Assembly (NCBI GenBank): GCA_963169105.1
Contig: OY720638.1
Coordinates: forward strand, 8,542,749-8,606,748
DNA: 64,000 nt
Direction of reading: 5' to 3'
DNA from: Ceriagrion tenellum
Lineage: Eukaryota; Arthropoda; Insecta; Odonata; Coenagrionidae
The notes under the pieces are model-generated. The model saw only the letters and a list, made by a program, of their open reading frames with translations. It searched no databases and was not told the origin of the DNA. The stretch's first letter is position 1. Each line of letters begins with the position of its first letter. A program made the translations under genes and the position numbers. This document shows positions 22,632 through 33,569 of this stretch, in pieces.

Positions 22632-25460
22632 TTGAATATACCTAAGAAAGCGAGTTGTAATGAGAATACACATTCCGGGAATACGCTCACTGATAAATCC
22701 TTTTCTGTCGTGGTAGTAAATTGCCGTAGCTTAAGGAATAAAGTAGCTGACTTCTACCATCTAATTGAAACTACTGACGCAGACTTAATTATAGGGACGG
22801 AAAGTTGGTTGTGTAACGAAATCGCAGATAATGAAGTATTCCCAAAATATTTCACAGTCTATAGAAAAGATAGAGTGGAAAGGACCGGGGGAGGAGTTTT
22901 TATTGCAGTGAAGGATTGTTATATTAGTAGGAGGGAGTCATTTTCCGACGACCAGGTAGAAAGCGTATGGTGCTCCATTCAAAATCCTAAAGCAAAAACA
23001 ATCTATGTGTGCGCATATTACAGACCACCAGATACCCATATAACCTCAATATTAGGACTAGAAAGTCAACTCAGTAAATTAAACTCTCAAAAAAACGACT
23101 GTCATATTATAATCGGTGGGGATTTCAATCTTCCGTCCATAGACTGGGACACTTACAGTTTTATCACTGGGGGGAAAGACAAAGACCTTTGTGAGTCACT
23201 CCTGTATACATTCACATCTCACTCACTACATCAATTAGTCACTGCTCCAACTAGAGGGAAAAATACACTTGATCTTTTAGCGACAAATATTCCACACATG
23301 GTTGTAAACATAGGTACGGATAAGGGAATAAGCGACCACAAGATAGTTAAAGCTAATTTTTCCGTGAGCATGATCAAGAAACATAATCCACAAAGAAAAA
23401 TCTACTTATATAATAAGGCTGACTACGAAGGTATGAAACGAGAGTTCCAAAAGTCATTTACTAATTTTCAAAAAATAAGTATCAACACTAATACTGAGGT
23501 TTTGTGGAATACTTTCCTCAACGTTACACGATCAGTAGTTAGCAAATACATACCAAGTAAATGGAAAAGAGCCAATGCAGAGCCTAGGTGGTATAACGCG
23601 GAGGTTAGAAAAACATTAAAGCACCAAAGAACATGTCATGCTAGGTTAAAAAGGGAAAAAATTAACAAATCCTCCGAAGAACTATACACAGTCACCGAAA
23701 ATTACAAAATATCTAAACTCTTAGCAAAAAAAGCGTGCCGAAGGGCGTTAGCTGATTTCAAAAGTAAATTACTGGGAGAACAATTGAACGATAATCCCAA
23801 GGCATTTTGGTCGTATGTTAGGGACACTCAAGGAAATAAATCGACAGTACACACGCTTAAGAATATCAAAGGGGAAAAGATAACCAACAGTCTACAAAAA
23901 GCTAATTCGTTAAACTCATTCTTCAAAAGCATTTTCAGTACTTATACACCACATCTTTTCGATCCGCAGCCAGTTCGTTCCCAAACATGTATGCCTGAAA
24001 TTATTATAAATTGTCGCGGCATAGAACAGCAGCTAAAAAATATTAACCCCAACAAATCCCCCGGTCCAGATCAAATACCTGCTCGCGTATATAAAACAAT
24101 GGCAACAGACATAGCGCCTTACTTAGAATTAATATTTACCAAATCTTTAGTAGATCATGTAGTGCCTAAGGACTGGAGAGTAGCAAATGTCACACCTATA
24201 TTCAAAAGCGGCGACAGGGAAGACCCTAGTAACTATAGGCCTATTTCTCTCACATCCATTTCCTGTAAGGTATTTGAACACATAATCGTAAGCTCCATTA
24301 TGAGTCATTTAGATAGGGAGGAATTGTTAATAAATAACCAACACGGATTTCGAAAGGGTAGATCTTGCGAAACCCAATTGGCCCTCTTCGTTCATGACAT
24401 CTTGCTCTCGGGTGAAAATAATGTTCAAGTTGACGCGATATTCCTCGATTTTAAGAAAGCTTTCGATAAGGTACCTCACATTTAGTTACTCTTAAAACTA
24501 GAAGCATATGGAATAGATAAAAACATTATTAGTTGGATTAATCAATTCTTACATGGGCGGGAACAAAGGGTTGTCATAGACGGTATCATGTCAAACACAG
24601 TTAGCGTTACATCGGGTGTTCCTCAGGGAAGTGTAATTGGTCCACTTTTATTTCTCTTGTACATTAATGATATTAGTAACGTCGTTAAAAGTAAGCTTAG
24701 ACTCTTCGCAGACGACGCGGTTGTGTATAGGGATATTAACAATTCCGAAGATAGCGACTCGTTAACAATCGACCTACTTGCTATTCATGCTTGGTGCGAA
24801 AAGTGGCAGATGGAACTAAACATAAAAAAGTGCGTAGCAGTCAGCTTTTGGAAAAAGAAAAATTGGCCAGTTAGGGCTTACAGAATTAAAAATACAGAAA
24901 TTATTCACGCCGAGTCTGTTAAGTACTTAGGAGTCACAATTAGTCACGACCTATCTTGGGGAAAACATATTAGGGAAATATGCGGTCAAGCATATAGGAA
25001 GCTAGGCTTTATCAAGAGAGTACTCGGAAAATGTGATGAGAAAGTGAAAGAACGTTGTCATTTTTCAATCGTTAGGCCTCATCTGGAATATGCTGTTAGT
25101 GTATGGGATCCATACGAAACGGGGTTGATATCAGAGTTAGATCGCGTCCAGCGAAGAGGAGCTAGGTTTGTGAAACGATGCTACGATAAGTTGGCTAGTG
25201 TGTCTGGACTGTTAGAAGAATTAGGATGGGAATCGCTATCACAGCGTAGATTAAATTATAGGCTTAAACTCCTAAATAAATTTCAGGAAAATCATTTTAC
25301 TGACGACGTAAAAAACATACTATTAACCCCTTCGTACTACGGCAGATTAGATCGCGCCAATAAAATTAGAGAGCTAGATTGTAGAACCGATAGGTATAAA
25401 ATGTCATTTTTTCCGCGTACCATTCGGGACCATAACAGCTGTGATCGTCGTCATGAATAG
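22632..25460 (+). pseudogene. LINE ORF2: endonuclease-reverse transcriptase, one stop
   Basis: 942 codons in one frame, broken only by a TAG at 24483-24485 in the reverse-transcriptase palm, right after AFDKVPHI. The endonuclease shows FSVVVVNCRSLRNK, GTESWL, YYRPPD, IIIGGDFNLPSIDW and SDHKIV. The reverse transcriptase shows NYRPISLTS, NQHGFRKGRSCETQLALFVH, VTSGVPQGSVIGPLLFLLYI and the catalytic FADDAVVY. The thumb and C-terminal region end in FFPRTIRDHNSCDRRH. The frame has no ATG near its start, and an overlapping ATG-initiated peptide at 22546 is in another frame, suggesting a 5' frameshift. The copy is recently inactivated. Confidence 0.9.
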
Positions 25461-25791
25461 TTCGATTATTGACAATAGGCAGGCAGTTAATCTTTCTCAT
25501 AATATTCTCCTCTTTCTTATTTATGCATGATGTAAATAATGATGTTCTTATTTATGCATGATATTTTGAATCTGTAGTAGTAGTCTTTGTATCCCTTGCA
25601 TGTTAGAACGATTGGAGATAGAATGTTTCTTGGGTATTAGATTTGTAATTGGCGCTTTGCATGTGTGGTACGCGGGTTTTAATGTAATGTCGGTGTTCTA
25701 CCATATCATTCATGCATGCCTGGTGCGAAAGCACCCCCTGCCACACACCCTTTGGGTGGCTTGCAGGGTATGACGTAGATGTAGATGTAGA
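25461..25791 (+). mobile_element. LINE 3' UTR and microsatellite tail
   Basis: After the stop, an AT-rich UTR holds ttatttatgcatgat as a near-tandem repeat (25519-25562). It then has gaaagcaccccctgccacac and gggtggcttgcagggtatg, and ends with three gtagat units. This defines the tail used to recognise truncated copies elsewhere. Confidence 0.85.
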
Positions 25792-25794
25792 TGA

Positions 25795-26075
25795 AGTGTA
25801 TTTATATACGCCCTTGGTCGGACCAGGTAAAACTAAGAAGTTAATTCGACCATGGCAAGGGCCGTATCGAGTGTTAGCCTACAGAGGGCTTGTAAATGTG
25901 TATGTACAAGATGTGAGTAATTGAAGGAAGAAATTGTTTGTACATGTAAATAGACTGAAATTAGCGGCCGACCAAACCCATTCCCCGACCAAACCTGTCC
26001 CCCACAACAGAAAAAGACCGATCCTCGACCACCCTCCACCTCCCTCGCCCCAGGATAGGAAAGTGTTGAAAGCCT
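25795..26075 (+). pseudogene. Gypsy integrase C-terminal domain
   Basis: The reading frame EVYLYTPLVGPGKTKK, then WQGPYRVL and VNVYVQDVSN, is the GPY/F-type C-terminal module of gypsy integrases (pattern KL...GPY). A stop follows at 25921, then FVHVNRLKLA and a proline-rich tail to about 26070. It directly continues the integrase interrupted at 20181. Confidence 0.85.
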
Positions 26076-26628
26076 AATTCTGTGGTGGTGTTGGACAACG
26101 CGTCATACCACAATGTGCAGCATGATCGCAGTCCTAGCAGCAGTGCAAGAAAGGATGTCATGACGGCGGGCGTGGCTAGATACGAGAGGAGTAGGATATT
26201 CAGTGAAAGAAACCAAGATTGAACTTGAGTGAACTGACTGAATATGAGAAAATCAAAAGATACAGGGAGGGAGTAATCTACAGTGTAGATAAAACTCTCG
26301 CCGAACATGGGCATACGGCAGTGACGTTGCCTCTCTATCACCCGGAACTCAATCCGATTGAGAAGATTTGGGAAATTTAAAAAAATTGGGTAGCGTTGCA
26401 CCACGTATCTTTCAAAATGGACGATGTGAAGGAATTAGGGCGAGAAAAATGTGCACTAATTAGTCAGGACGAGTGGTGTAAAGTTTGCAAAAATGTGAAA
26501 GAGGTGGAAAATCAGTATATAGACAATGAAATGATGCGGGGTGAATTGCAAAATGAAATAATTAATAATTTATCGGACTCTGAAAATGACGACAGTTTAT
26601 CTCACAGTGATAATGACGTCCAAATTTA
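26076..26628 (+). pseudogene. IS630/Tc1-related (DDE_3) transposase C-terminal half
   Basis: VVVLDNASYHN carries the second catalytic Asp. After a frameshift near 26160, LAEHGHTAVTLPLYHPELNP and then IEKIWEI carry the catalytic Glu. A stop at about 26378 interrupts before FKMDDVKELGREKC and an acidic end (SDSENDDSLSHSDNDVQI). This layout is typical of the IS630-related DDE_3 proteins widespread in arthropod genomes. The first Asp and DNA-binding region are absent. It abuts gypsy sequence. Confidence 0.8.
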
Positions 26629-26639
26629 ATCGTGAAAAA

Positions 26640-27130
26640 GTAAAATATTACTCTACACTGCAAGGATTTTATTCCTTTATTCATCCTTTCATCCCATCTC
26701 CCGTCCACTAACACATCGCATTCTGCAGATTAACCTCGCACGGAGAATGCTTGGCTCGCGTATATTGTAATTTATGTTCTTTGTTTCAACGCAAAACCTA
26801 GGCTATGTAGTCATAGCTTGTTGAAGGTTAAAAGGAATTCAACCCTGGAATATCTTAAAATTCCCTTTCCCTTTGGTGACTCATAAGACAAGCAGCTTCA
26901 AATTTTCCCTCTTGTGTTGGCCACCCTAACGACTCTTGCCTTCCCCTTGAGATCTAGAGCGGAGGGGAACTTTTGCCTTCCCCTCCAAACAACCTCCCCC
27001 GCGTTCACTTTCCCCTCCTCTCGCTGCCGTTCTGCGCATTCAAATAGGTGGCAGGAACTTTTAACCGAGCTATATAACCCTTATGAGGTTGGTGGTTTCC
27101 GGCGATACTTTATGGAATTTACTAAACATT
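26640..27130. other. No recognised gene
   Basis: No domain, RNA or repeat recognised. A pyrimidine-rich patch occupies 26930-27030. Confidence 0.4.
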
Positions 27131-27132
27131 TT

Positions 27133-27520
27133 GAATGAATAGAGTAAACTTTGTAAGAGTAACGTCATCATCAGGTGAAGATACATCTTGGTGCAACAAC
27201 TTGTATACTAGAGAGAGTGGGGAAGGGAGTGTAGAGGTGTGGGGGAGGAAGGTGGAAGGGAGTCAGCTTGGGAGGCGCTAGCTCCACCAACCTCTCACCC
27301 CCACATACCAGACCCTAGGCTCACCCTCTTGGGAACACCCTCTCACCCAACCACTCCCTTCCACCCTCCTCCCCCACACCTCTACACTCCCCTCCCCACT
27401 CCCTCTCTAGTATAGAAGTTGTTGCACCAAGATGTCACCTGATGACGACGTTAATCGTCGAAACCATGGTCGTAAGTTATTAAATCCATTGTGGAAAAAC
27501 AAAGTTTACTCTATTCATAA
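27133..27520. mobile_element. Inverted Penelope 3' ends with hammerhead-like core
   Basis: Left arm 27133-27265 and right arm 27345-27520 are inverted copies: agtaaactttgt / acaaagtttact, ttggtgcaacaactt / aagttgttgcaccaa, and a purine-rich block. The right arm carries about 40 extra bases that include the hammerhead-like motif. The end region (attaaatccattgtggaaaa) matches the Penelope tail at 43365-43390. Confidence 0.7.
27434..27474 (+). ncRNA. Hammerhead ribozyme-like core, copy 1
   Basis: Reads ctgatga, then one extra base, a gacg...cgtc stem, then gaaacc-at-ggtc, the invariant gaaa box followed by a very short helix III and a GTC cleavage triplet. Helix I pairing is weak beyond two pairs and there is an extra base between ctgatga and helix II, so activity is doubtful. 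Minimal hammerheads with tiny helix III are known from Penelope-like elements. The homologous motif is at 43325-43365. Confidence 0.6.
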
Positions 27521-27539
27521 AAAAACCCTTATAAGTGTT

Positions 27540-29320
27540 TCGAGCCCCCTCCCCCATTCGTCTTCCACGATGAGGCCCTTTCCCCTCCACCAGCGCCTCA
27601 CTTCTCTTCCCCTCCGTCCTCCCCCCCCCCATGCAGGACGCATGCAGCGCCTCCAGACCTGGCGACGGGTCCTAAACCCAGCAGCCACCGATACTACCCG
27701 AGGAGCAATGGACCGGTAACGACCCTAGATTACATCTAATGACAGCACTGACACCCTCCCCCCTAAAACCTCCCCACTCCCCCCAGTGGTCTTCACACTC
27801 CCACCGCTGGGACCTCAGCCTTCCTAAGCTCACCCAAAGGTGCCCGGGGGAGTGGTCAACATACAGTACGACGGAATCCACATTACTGGGGCCGCCGCCG
27901 TCATAGAAGGGAAGGAATTGCCATCGTACTCCCGCCACTACTCTCGGGCTAATGGCCATAGCCCGGGGGTCTACCTTCCAGCGGTGGAGGATCTACTCAC
28001 GACGACGGCCCTGAAGGCAGCTAACGTCTCCACCACAGAGGACCTCGCCAGATTGTGGAAGAGGCGCAGCGCAATTCGGGAGCCAGGTCGGGGATCCGCA
28101 GCGAGAAAATCAACGCGATGCTACGTGAAGCCGCCGACCGATCCACCCCCTTCACCAACTTCCCCACGGCCCCTCACCATTTCCTTTGGATGGGACTGAT
28201 ATTATCCGCATGTGGAGGAATAACCAAGGACACTGGAAACGTGGAAATGTAACCAAGGACACTGAAGTGAATAGCTAGTAAGTGAATATGAAGGTGATGC
28301 CTTCGAGTGCAGGTCTGATTTAAAAATCGTATTTTTGCTTGATTTGAATTACGCACGTCTTTAGACAGTCATATGATTTATTAACGTGCGTATGTTGTTA
28401 ATCGTAGTAAATTCCCAGTTTGGTCCGTTAATTAGATGATTTTACATCTTTCATGAACTGCTGCATGCTGTTCCGTAAGATTCTCAGATCGCTCAGGGAA
28501 TCAGCGCCGCGAGTGGCGACTTGGTGAAACTAATAAAATGCGCGAGCCCTGGCAGCACTTTCATTGGCCGACTCGGTAATCCTGTCTGTAGAATTCTTGG
28601 GAGTAACCTTCCTAGCCGTTCACTTCTGGAGGAGGAACCAGCAAACAAGGCACGGTCGAACGCGGCGACGCAGAATGACGACACCACGCCGCCCATTAGC
28701 AATCCTGCCCACGGCACCTACGCCAGGCGCATCGAGCAGCGAAGGGGATGAAAACAGAGGCATGGCGGAATCGTAATCACCCGCCCCCAACCAAACCCGA
28801 ACCCTTCCCTCCCCACCCCCGCTCTAAGTATCCTCCCTCCCCCCATCGACCCACACATTTCGCCTAACACGCGTCACTGACCAAGAGCAACGGAGCAGCG
28901 ATGGCCGAGACCTACATTTACGCCACGGTGCTTCTTCGGCCCCGGAGGACCGCCGTAATCACCCGGTCAGGCGTGCACCGCCGAACGCGGCAGCTGGCTC
29001 CACCGCCCCAAATTCGGGAGGAACCCAGGGGATGGCGGATGGAGTTCCCGGCCCTGCGAGAGGACGTCGGGAAACAACAGATAACCCGGGTTCTCCACAT
29101 TTTCGAGGGCGAATGGATGCTGGCGGACCTACGCTGTAACCCCCACCCGACCGAACCCATCACGGCAACGCTCCACCTCCCAGGCGGGCTTGCGAACCGG
29201 AGTAAGGAACGTAGTAAGCGCGACGGTAGCGGTCCGCCCGAGGAGTCGCCGGAGTGGATTTTGGAGCCTCAAGGAGATAGTCGAAATCAAAGTCACCTTT
29301 GTTGGATGGTGCGATAATAA
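27540..29320 (+). other. GC-rich block with unrecognised open frames
   Basis: A visibly GC-rich, proline/arginine-coding stretch unlike its neighbours. Open plus-strand frames: 27840-28199 (starts at a GTG), overlapping 28055-28252, 28564-28776 and ATG-initiated 28901-29317. The third contains a hydrophobic segment (SVILSVEFLGVTFLAVHFW) followed by an arginine-rich stretch, as in a membrane anchor with a basic tail. An AT-rich insert occupies about 28200-28490, where ccaaggacactg occurs twice (28227 and 28252). No family was recognised. Confidence 0.4.
28901..29317 (+). CDS. Unrecognised 138-residue open frame
   Basis: ATG-initiated frame inside the GC-rich block. The protein is arginine- and proline-rich at its N-terminal half and has EGEWMLADLRCNPHPTE near the centre. 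The C-terminal part is hydrophilic (NRSKERSKRDGSG). There is no signal peptide, membrane helix or known motif. In a GC-rich region open frames of this length arise readily by chance, so coding status is uncertain. Confidence 0.25.
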   Translation: MAETYIYATVLLRPRRTAVITRSGVHRRTRQLAPPPQIREEPRGWRMEFPALREDVGKQQITRVLHIFEGEWMLADLRCNPHPTEPITATLHLPGGLANRSKERSKRDGSGPPEESPEWILEPQGDSRNQSHLCWMVR

Positions 29321-30437
29321 CATTGAATGACGGGTGACTTGTCGCTATTTTTGACTCTGTTGTGGCAGACGACACCACGCTACATGTGCTTCGGAAGCGA
29401 ACGTATAGATGAGCCCGGCGCGGGGGCCGTGTCATCTGATATCCTGGCGCAAATCGACAATTTCTGACTTGCATCTTTGTTACATCTTTCACAACAATGT
29501 ACTGGAGTCGATCGTTGGAAGGAACCAATGCCTCCTGCATACAGCCTGCTTTGGTTGACCATGAAGGTAATGTAGCCAGGCAGCCAGGCGACAGAAGAGT
29601 AGCATCGTTGTAGGGGTGAGATTACAGAATGTACGAAAGTAACGAGCGAATGCTCCACCGCTACTACTAAATTTCATTCAGGAACGATACAATGTTACAA
29701 TACGGACAATAATCTTACGTAATATGGTTCCAGACCCCCAGACCCTCGTACGTAAGACAATGTAAGATAATCCCAACCCCCAACTCTCCCCCAAAACGCC
29801 TTCCGTAATACTTACGGAATTTATGCGTTACGTTAATAAACGAGTAAGGAAGTCCAATTTTTTATTTTTTGTCTCTAAAGTCCTACCTCGTTCTATATTC
29901 GAAGTCGTCCTATATGCGAGTAAATACGGTAATAGGAAGGGTCCAAAACGTGACAAACCTCACATCAGTGCTACGAATGAAACAGGGCAAGTGAGGCAAG
30001 TGTAGCGACTGCGACGATAGCAACGAACACAGGAGGGAGGGATGGGGAGGAGAAGCGAAGTCTGCCGGCCGGCCGCTCGCTGTGAGCCGAGCGACTTGAG
30101 CGAGAGCCGAATGACGAACGTAGACTTTGAGCGAGAGCCGAACGCAGGCTTCTGTTGCCGAATAGTGCCCAAAGGAAACGAAGTGTGTTCTCCAGCGTAA
30201 GGCAGCTTTGTTAGTGGCCTTCCCCAACTCTACGTTGGGTCCGGTTCCGGTGATGGCCGTATTGTTTTTGTTGCGTCCATTACAATACGAGGTGAGTGAT
30301 CCTTGTCGTTGGTGTTCGATGAACTTCCCTGTCCCCTATGATCCAGTCACTATCCAAATTAGTGAGTCTGCCGTATGGGCCTTGAATATTCTCGATTTTA
30401 ATCGGCATGCACTGTTTTCGTAGGGTTCCTGCTGAGA
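29320..30437. other. No recognised gene; possible 5' region of the hAT gene
   Basis: No conserved coding frame. 30040-30180 contains repeated gagcgagagccgaa units (about 30099 and 30132), and GC content rises toward 30100. It may include the promoter of the hAT-type gene downstream, but no TATA box or hAT terminal repeat was identified. Confidence 0.4.
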
Positions 30438-31866
30438 ATGGGGAAGTGTCGTTTCAAGCCGACTTGGAAAGAAAAGAAGGACGCCAACGGTTATTTTATT
30501 AAGGAGTGGTGCCGTGCAGGAGATTCGGAGGAAAGGGCGTTCTGCACTGTATGTACGAGTCAGATTGCTGTCACGGCAGGTTTTCAAGCACTTGAACAAC
30601 ATTACAAATCGGACAAATACAAAGATGCCTGTCGCGTCAAGCTATCAACTGGTCAGCTTCGGCTTGAAATTGAGCGCCCTGGTTTATCCTCAGCAGGAGA
30701 GGCGCCGACAACCAGTAGAGCTCCAGTTTGCATTACGTACCCAGCTGACAGTGGAAACGTTGCCGCTGCGTACTGGCTTTTTAAATGCTGTCTCCAACTT
30801 CCCTGCAAATTCGTGCGATGGGATCGAAGCTACTTTCCAAGCTATGTTCCCAAATGGTGTTCCCCCTGATTTTTCTATGAGCAGGACCAAATTCACTTAT
30901 CTCCTGAATTTTGGAGTCGCTCCTTATTTTAGGGGAGAACTGTCCACAGATCTAACTGGCTCGTACTACTCAATTCTATATGACGAGACTACTGACAAAG
31001 GTGGGAACAAGGAGCTGCAGGTGGGTGTTCGGTTTTGGTCAGAGGGAGAAGAAAGAGTTGTTTCTCGTTACATGAAGACCTTTTTTATTGGATCTGCAAC
31101 AGCCGATGCGCTTTTGGCGAAACTTAAAGATGCTCTCACTAGTTATTCGCTGCCACATGCTAAGCTCTTAATGCTTGGGAGTGACGGGCCAACGGTCAAT
31201 GAGAAAGTTCAACGATTGTTGATAGAGGAGTTACTGGTGTCAAGGCCGAAGGGACTCGTTGACTTGGGGACGTGCAACGTTCACATATGCCACAATGCCT
31301 ACCAGAGAGGCATTGACGAATTGGGGGAGGATGCAACAAATCTCATCATGGGTGTGTACAATTTCTTTGCAAAGTGGCCGTCACGATGGGAAGATTTCAA
31401 AGCAATTCAGGGGAAATTAGGGCTACCAACTCATGAGTTCATTATTCATGTTAATTCAAGATGGCTGACACTTGAAGGAGCTGTAGGAAGGATTTTGGAG
31501 CAGTGGGACGCAGTCACCTACTACTTCCTCAAATTTTTCCCTGAGAAGAAAAAGACTTTCACAAAGAAATGTTACCAAGATATTGTTGGGTACTTGAAAT
31601 CACCTGCTATCAAAGCTCAGCTGTTCTTTGTCAGCGATAGTGCGAAGATCCTGAGGAAATTCACAGGTACATTTCAGAGAAGTGAGCCGTTAATACACAT
31701 TCTCTACTCAGAACTTGCTGATCTGGTAAAAACGTTGATGGGGAGGTGCTGCAAAGATACAGAAATAAAGAGTCATGGCGTATCCCTGAAAACTTTGGAG
31801 ACGGGAAATCTACTGTCGCCCCTAGACATTTACTGCAGTGATGAAGTCACTAAGGAACTGTCAAAG
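30438..31866 (+). pseudogene. hAT-type transposase gene, exon 1 (one frameshift)
   Basis: From ATG 30438 the N-terminus MGKCRFKPTWKEK, then FCTVCTSQI and LEQHYKSDKY, looks like a BED/C2H2-like zinc finger. The frame shifts by one base in the tttttaaa run near 30780 and continues to 31866 with FSMSRTKFTYLLNFGVAPYF, SILYDETTDKGG (catalytic Asp region), SRYMKTFFIGSA and HVNSRWLTLEGAVGR, all typical of hAT-superfamily proteins of the arthropod 'uncharacterized' type. The exon ends at a consensus donor (AAG|GTGAGT, 31866/31867). Apart from the single indel, about 470 codons are open, so inactivation is recent or an assembly error. Confidence 0.82.
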
Positions 31867-32114
31867 GTGAGTAGCTGTCAGTCACATGTTCACTTTTTAA
31901 GAATTCTGTTGTTGTGGTATTCTGCTTTTTAAATCTGCCACGAGTTCCTGTGCATCACGGACCGCCACAGAGCCTCGTGCGGGAGACTCGTGTGAGGAGC
32001 CGTGCGGCTGCAGAGAAGGCAGTGAGCTGCACGCGGCAGATTTAAAAAGCTGGAATACAGTACGCATAAGGAAGTCAGCGCGCTCACACGTTTATTGTCA
32101 ATTGTCTTGCTCAG

Positions 32115-33113
32115 GTGCATGAGAGGGATCGATTAGAGTTCCTCAAAGAAGCCAGAGACCACTACGTCGCTGTCTGCTCACACATCCTTAAGAAATCAGC
32201 GCTGAAGACGAAAGCGCTTGCGAAGCATTGCCAGTGTATTCACCCCAATGAAAGGACGTCCAAGCGAAGCAGCAGTGACATAGCGGCAATCGCTCGGGAG
32301 CTCCCTCTTTCAGATGAGGTAAAAATTGACGTCCTCTTGGATTAGTGGAGGATGCTTCAAATGGAAAAGGATGATCCAGGTAGTCAGGAAATGCGCATTG
32401 ATGAGTATTGCGCACAATTTTTCCGTATCAAGAGATCCACCGGGGAACCGAAGTACCCTACAGTGGCCACAGTTGTGAAGTGTGTTGTGCCTTTCACATG
32501 GGCAGGCGAACATTGAACGGAACTTCTCCTCATCTGGCCGAACCCTCACTTCCGATAGAGCCTCAATGTCTGAGCTGACACTTGACTCATACATGGTGGT
32601 GAATGGTGTTATGAGGAAGTATGGAAACAAAGCGGAGAATGTTCCAATGACAAGGGCATTGCTGGCTTCTGCCCTTAGTGCTCACGCGAAGTATTGTGAG
32701 CACATGGAGAATGAGAAGAAGAAAAGGGAAGTCGTATGGCTGAAGAGGAGTTGGCAAGAAGAGCAAAAGAACAGGAAAAATTAAAACAAATGGAAGAGGA
32801 GCGAGATAAATTGCGTGATCAGCAGGAAAGGCTTTAAGCTATGAGGCAGACTGAAGAAGAGAAAAGAAGAGCGTCAGATAAGCTGGTTGAGGTAGCCACC
32901 AAAAGGCTTAAAACTGCTGTAGAAAAGAAAGACATGGAGAGAGTTGCTGAAGCCCAAGCTATGCTTGAAGGAGCGGAGACAATCCGAAAAGAAGCTACAG
33001 AAAAGAGGAAGGAGGCTGAGAAAACTCAGCAAAAGGTGGAACAGTGCACCTCTAAACTTATATCGGACTTCTTCTCCCGCAAGCCTAAGGACACATTAAT
33101 ACGTATTTACTAA
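32115..33113 (+). pseudogene. hAT-type transposase gene, exon 2
   Basis: Starts after acceptor gtcttgctcag (32104-32114) in the same phase. VHERDRLEFLKEARDHYV precedes a TAG at 32343. After a one-base shift near 32480 comes CLSHGQANIERNFSSSGR, then LTSDRASMSE, the hAT dimerisation block with the conserved Glu. Another shift near 32730 and a TAA at 32835 precede a long charged coiled coil (33 residues of K/E/A-rich repeats). The protein ends in SKLISDFFSRKPK, a PCNA-box-like end. The exon thus has at least four defects. Confidence 0.78.
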
Positions 33114-33119
33114 TGCTTT

Positions 33120-33380
33120 GCATTTTTCCCCTCGTTTTGCTCTTCTAGTCTGGAAAACGTGTCTGATGCAATCACATTATATTTATCACTCAACGAAGTA
33201 AATATTTTACTATTTTGTTACCGTACGTTTCTAGTTAGGAAGTACGTGCAAGTTATTTTTTTTGGAAAGTAAGAGGTTTTTTTGCATTACTTTCATGTGA
33301 ATAGTTTTATTTGACACATTTTTTAATACGTCATTCAATTACTTTCCCTCTTCAAAGGCACGATATGTACCAGGAGACAT
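33120..33380. other. 3' flank of hAT gene
   Basis: AT-rich, no coding capacity. Polyadenylation cannot be placed confidently. Confidence 0.4.
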
Positions 33381-33568
33381 CAGAGCCCTGCATTCTCTGT
33401 CAACTCCCCAACTGGCGGCCGACTGGACCCTAAAAATCCCTTGCAATGCGCGAATTGAAGACGCGCGAGTACAAGATGTGTGTTCGAATCGTGCATTTTA
33501 CAGCTTCTCATTGCTTAGTCGGCCAGTTGGCCGACAGTTTGCGAGTTGGCGGAGAATGCAGGGCTCTA
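33381..33568. mobile_element. hAT-type MITE
   Basis: A 188-base element with about 50-base terminal inverted repeats. The left end is cagagccctgcattctc and the right end is its inverse, gagaatgcagggctcta. It is flanked by ggagacat (33373-33380) and ggaaacat (33569-33576), an 8-base duplication with one mismatch, as expected for hAT. No coding capacity. Confidence 0.85.
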
Positions 33569-33569
33569 G

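Larger units (their letters stand above)
20182..25791 (+). mobile_element. Full-length CR1-like LINE with esterase ORF1
   Basis: A 5.6-kb plus-strand LINE with a 1.3-kb 5' UTR, ORF1, ORF2, a short 3' UTR containing ctgccacacaccctttgg, and a gtagat(gtagat)n tail. It sits in the gypsy integrase gene and is flanked by tgaagtgta at about 20173-20181 and 25792-25800, a target-site duplication. It is the best preserved copy of the family in the window, with a single in-frame stop inside ORF2. Confidence 0.92.
16750..26075 (+). mobile_element. Gypsy-type LTR retroelement, internal part, split by a LINE
   Basis: In order: protease remnant (16761-16860), reverse transcriptase (17283-18420), RNase H (18780-19020), integrase (19195-20120) and integrase C-terminus (25795-26075), all plus strand and all interrupted by stops or shifts. 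The full-length LINE 20182-25791 separates integrase core from its C-terminal domain. No LTRs were recognised. The right part abuts an IS630-type transposase remnant directly, so the 3' LTR is apparently lost. Confidence 0.85.

Noticed and set aside
27672..27959. Minus-strand frames in the GC-rich block
   Set aside because: These are shadows of GC-rich composition with no domain or ATG context.
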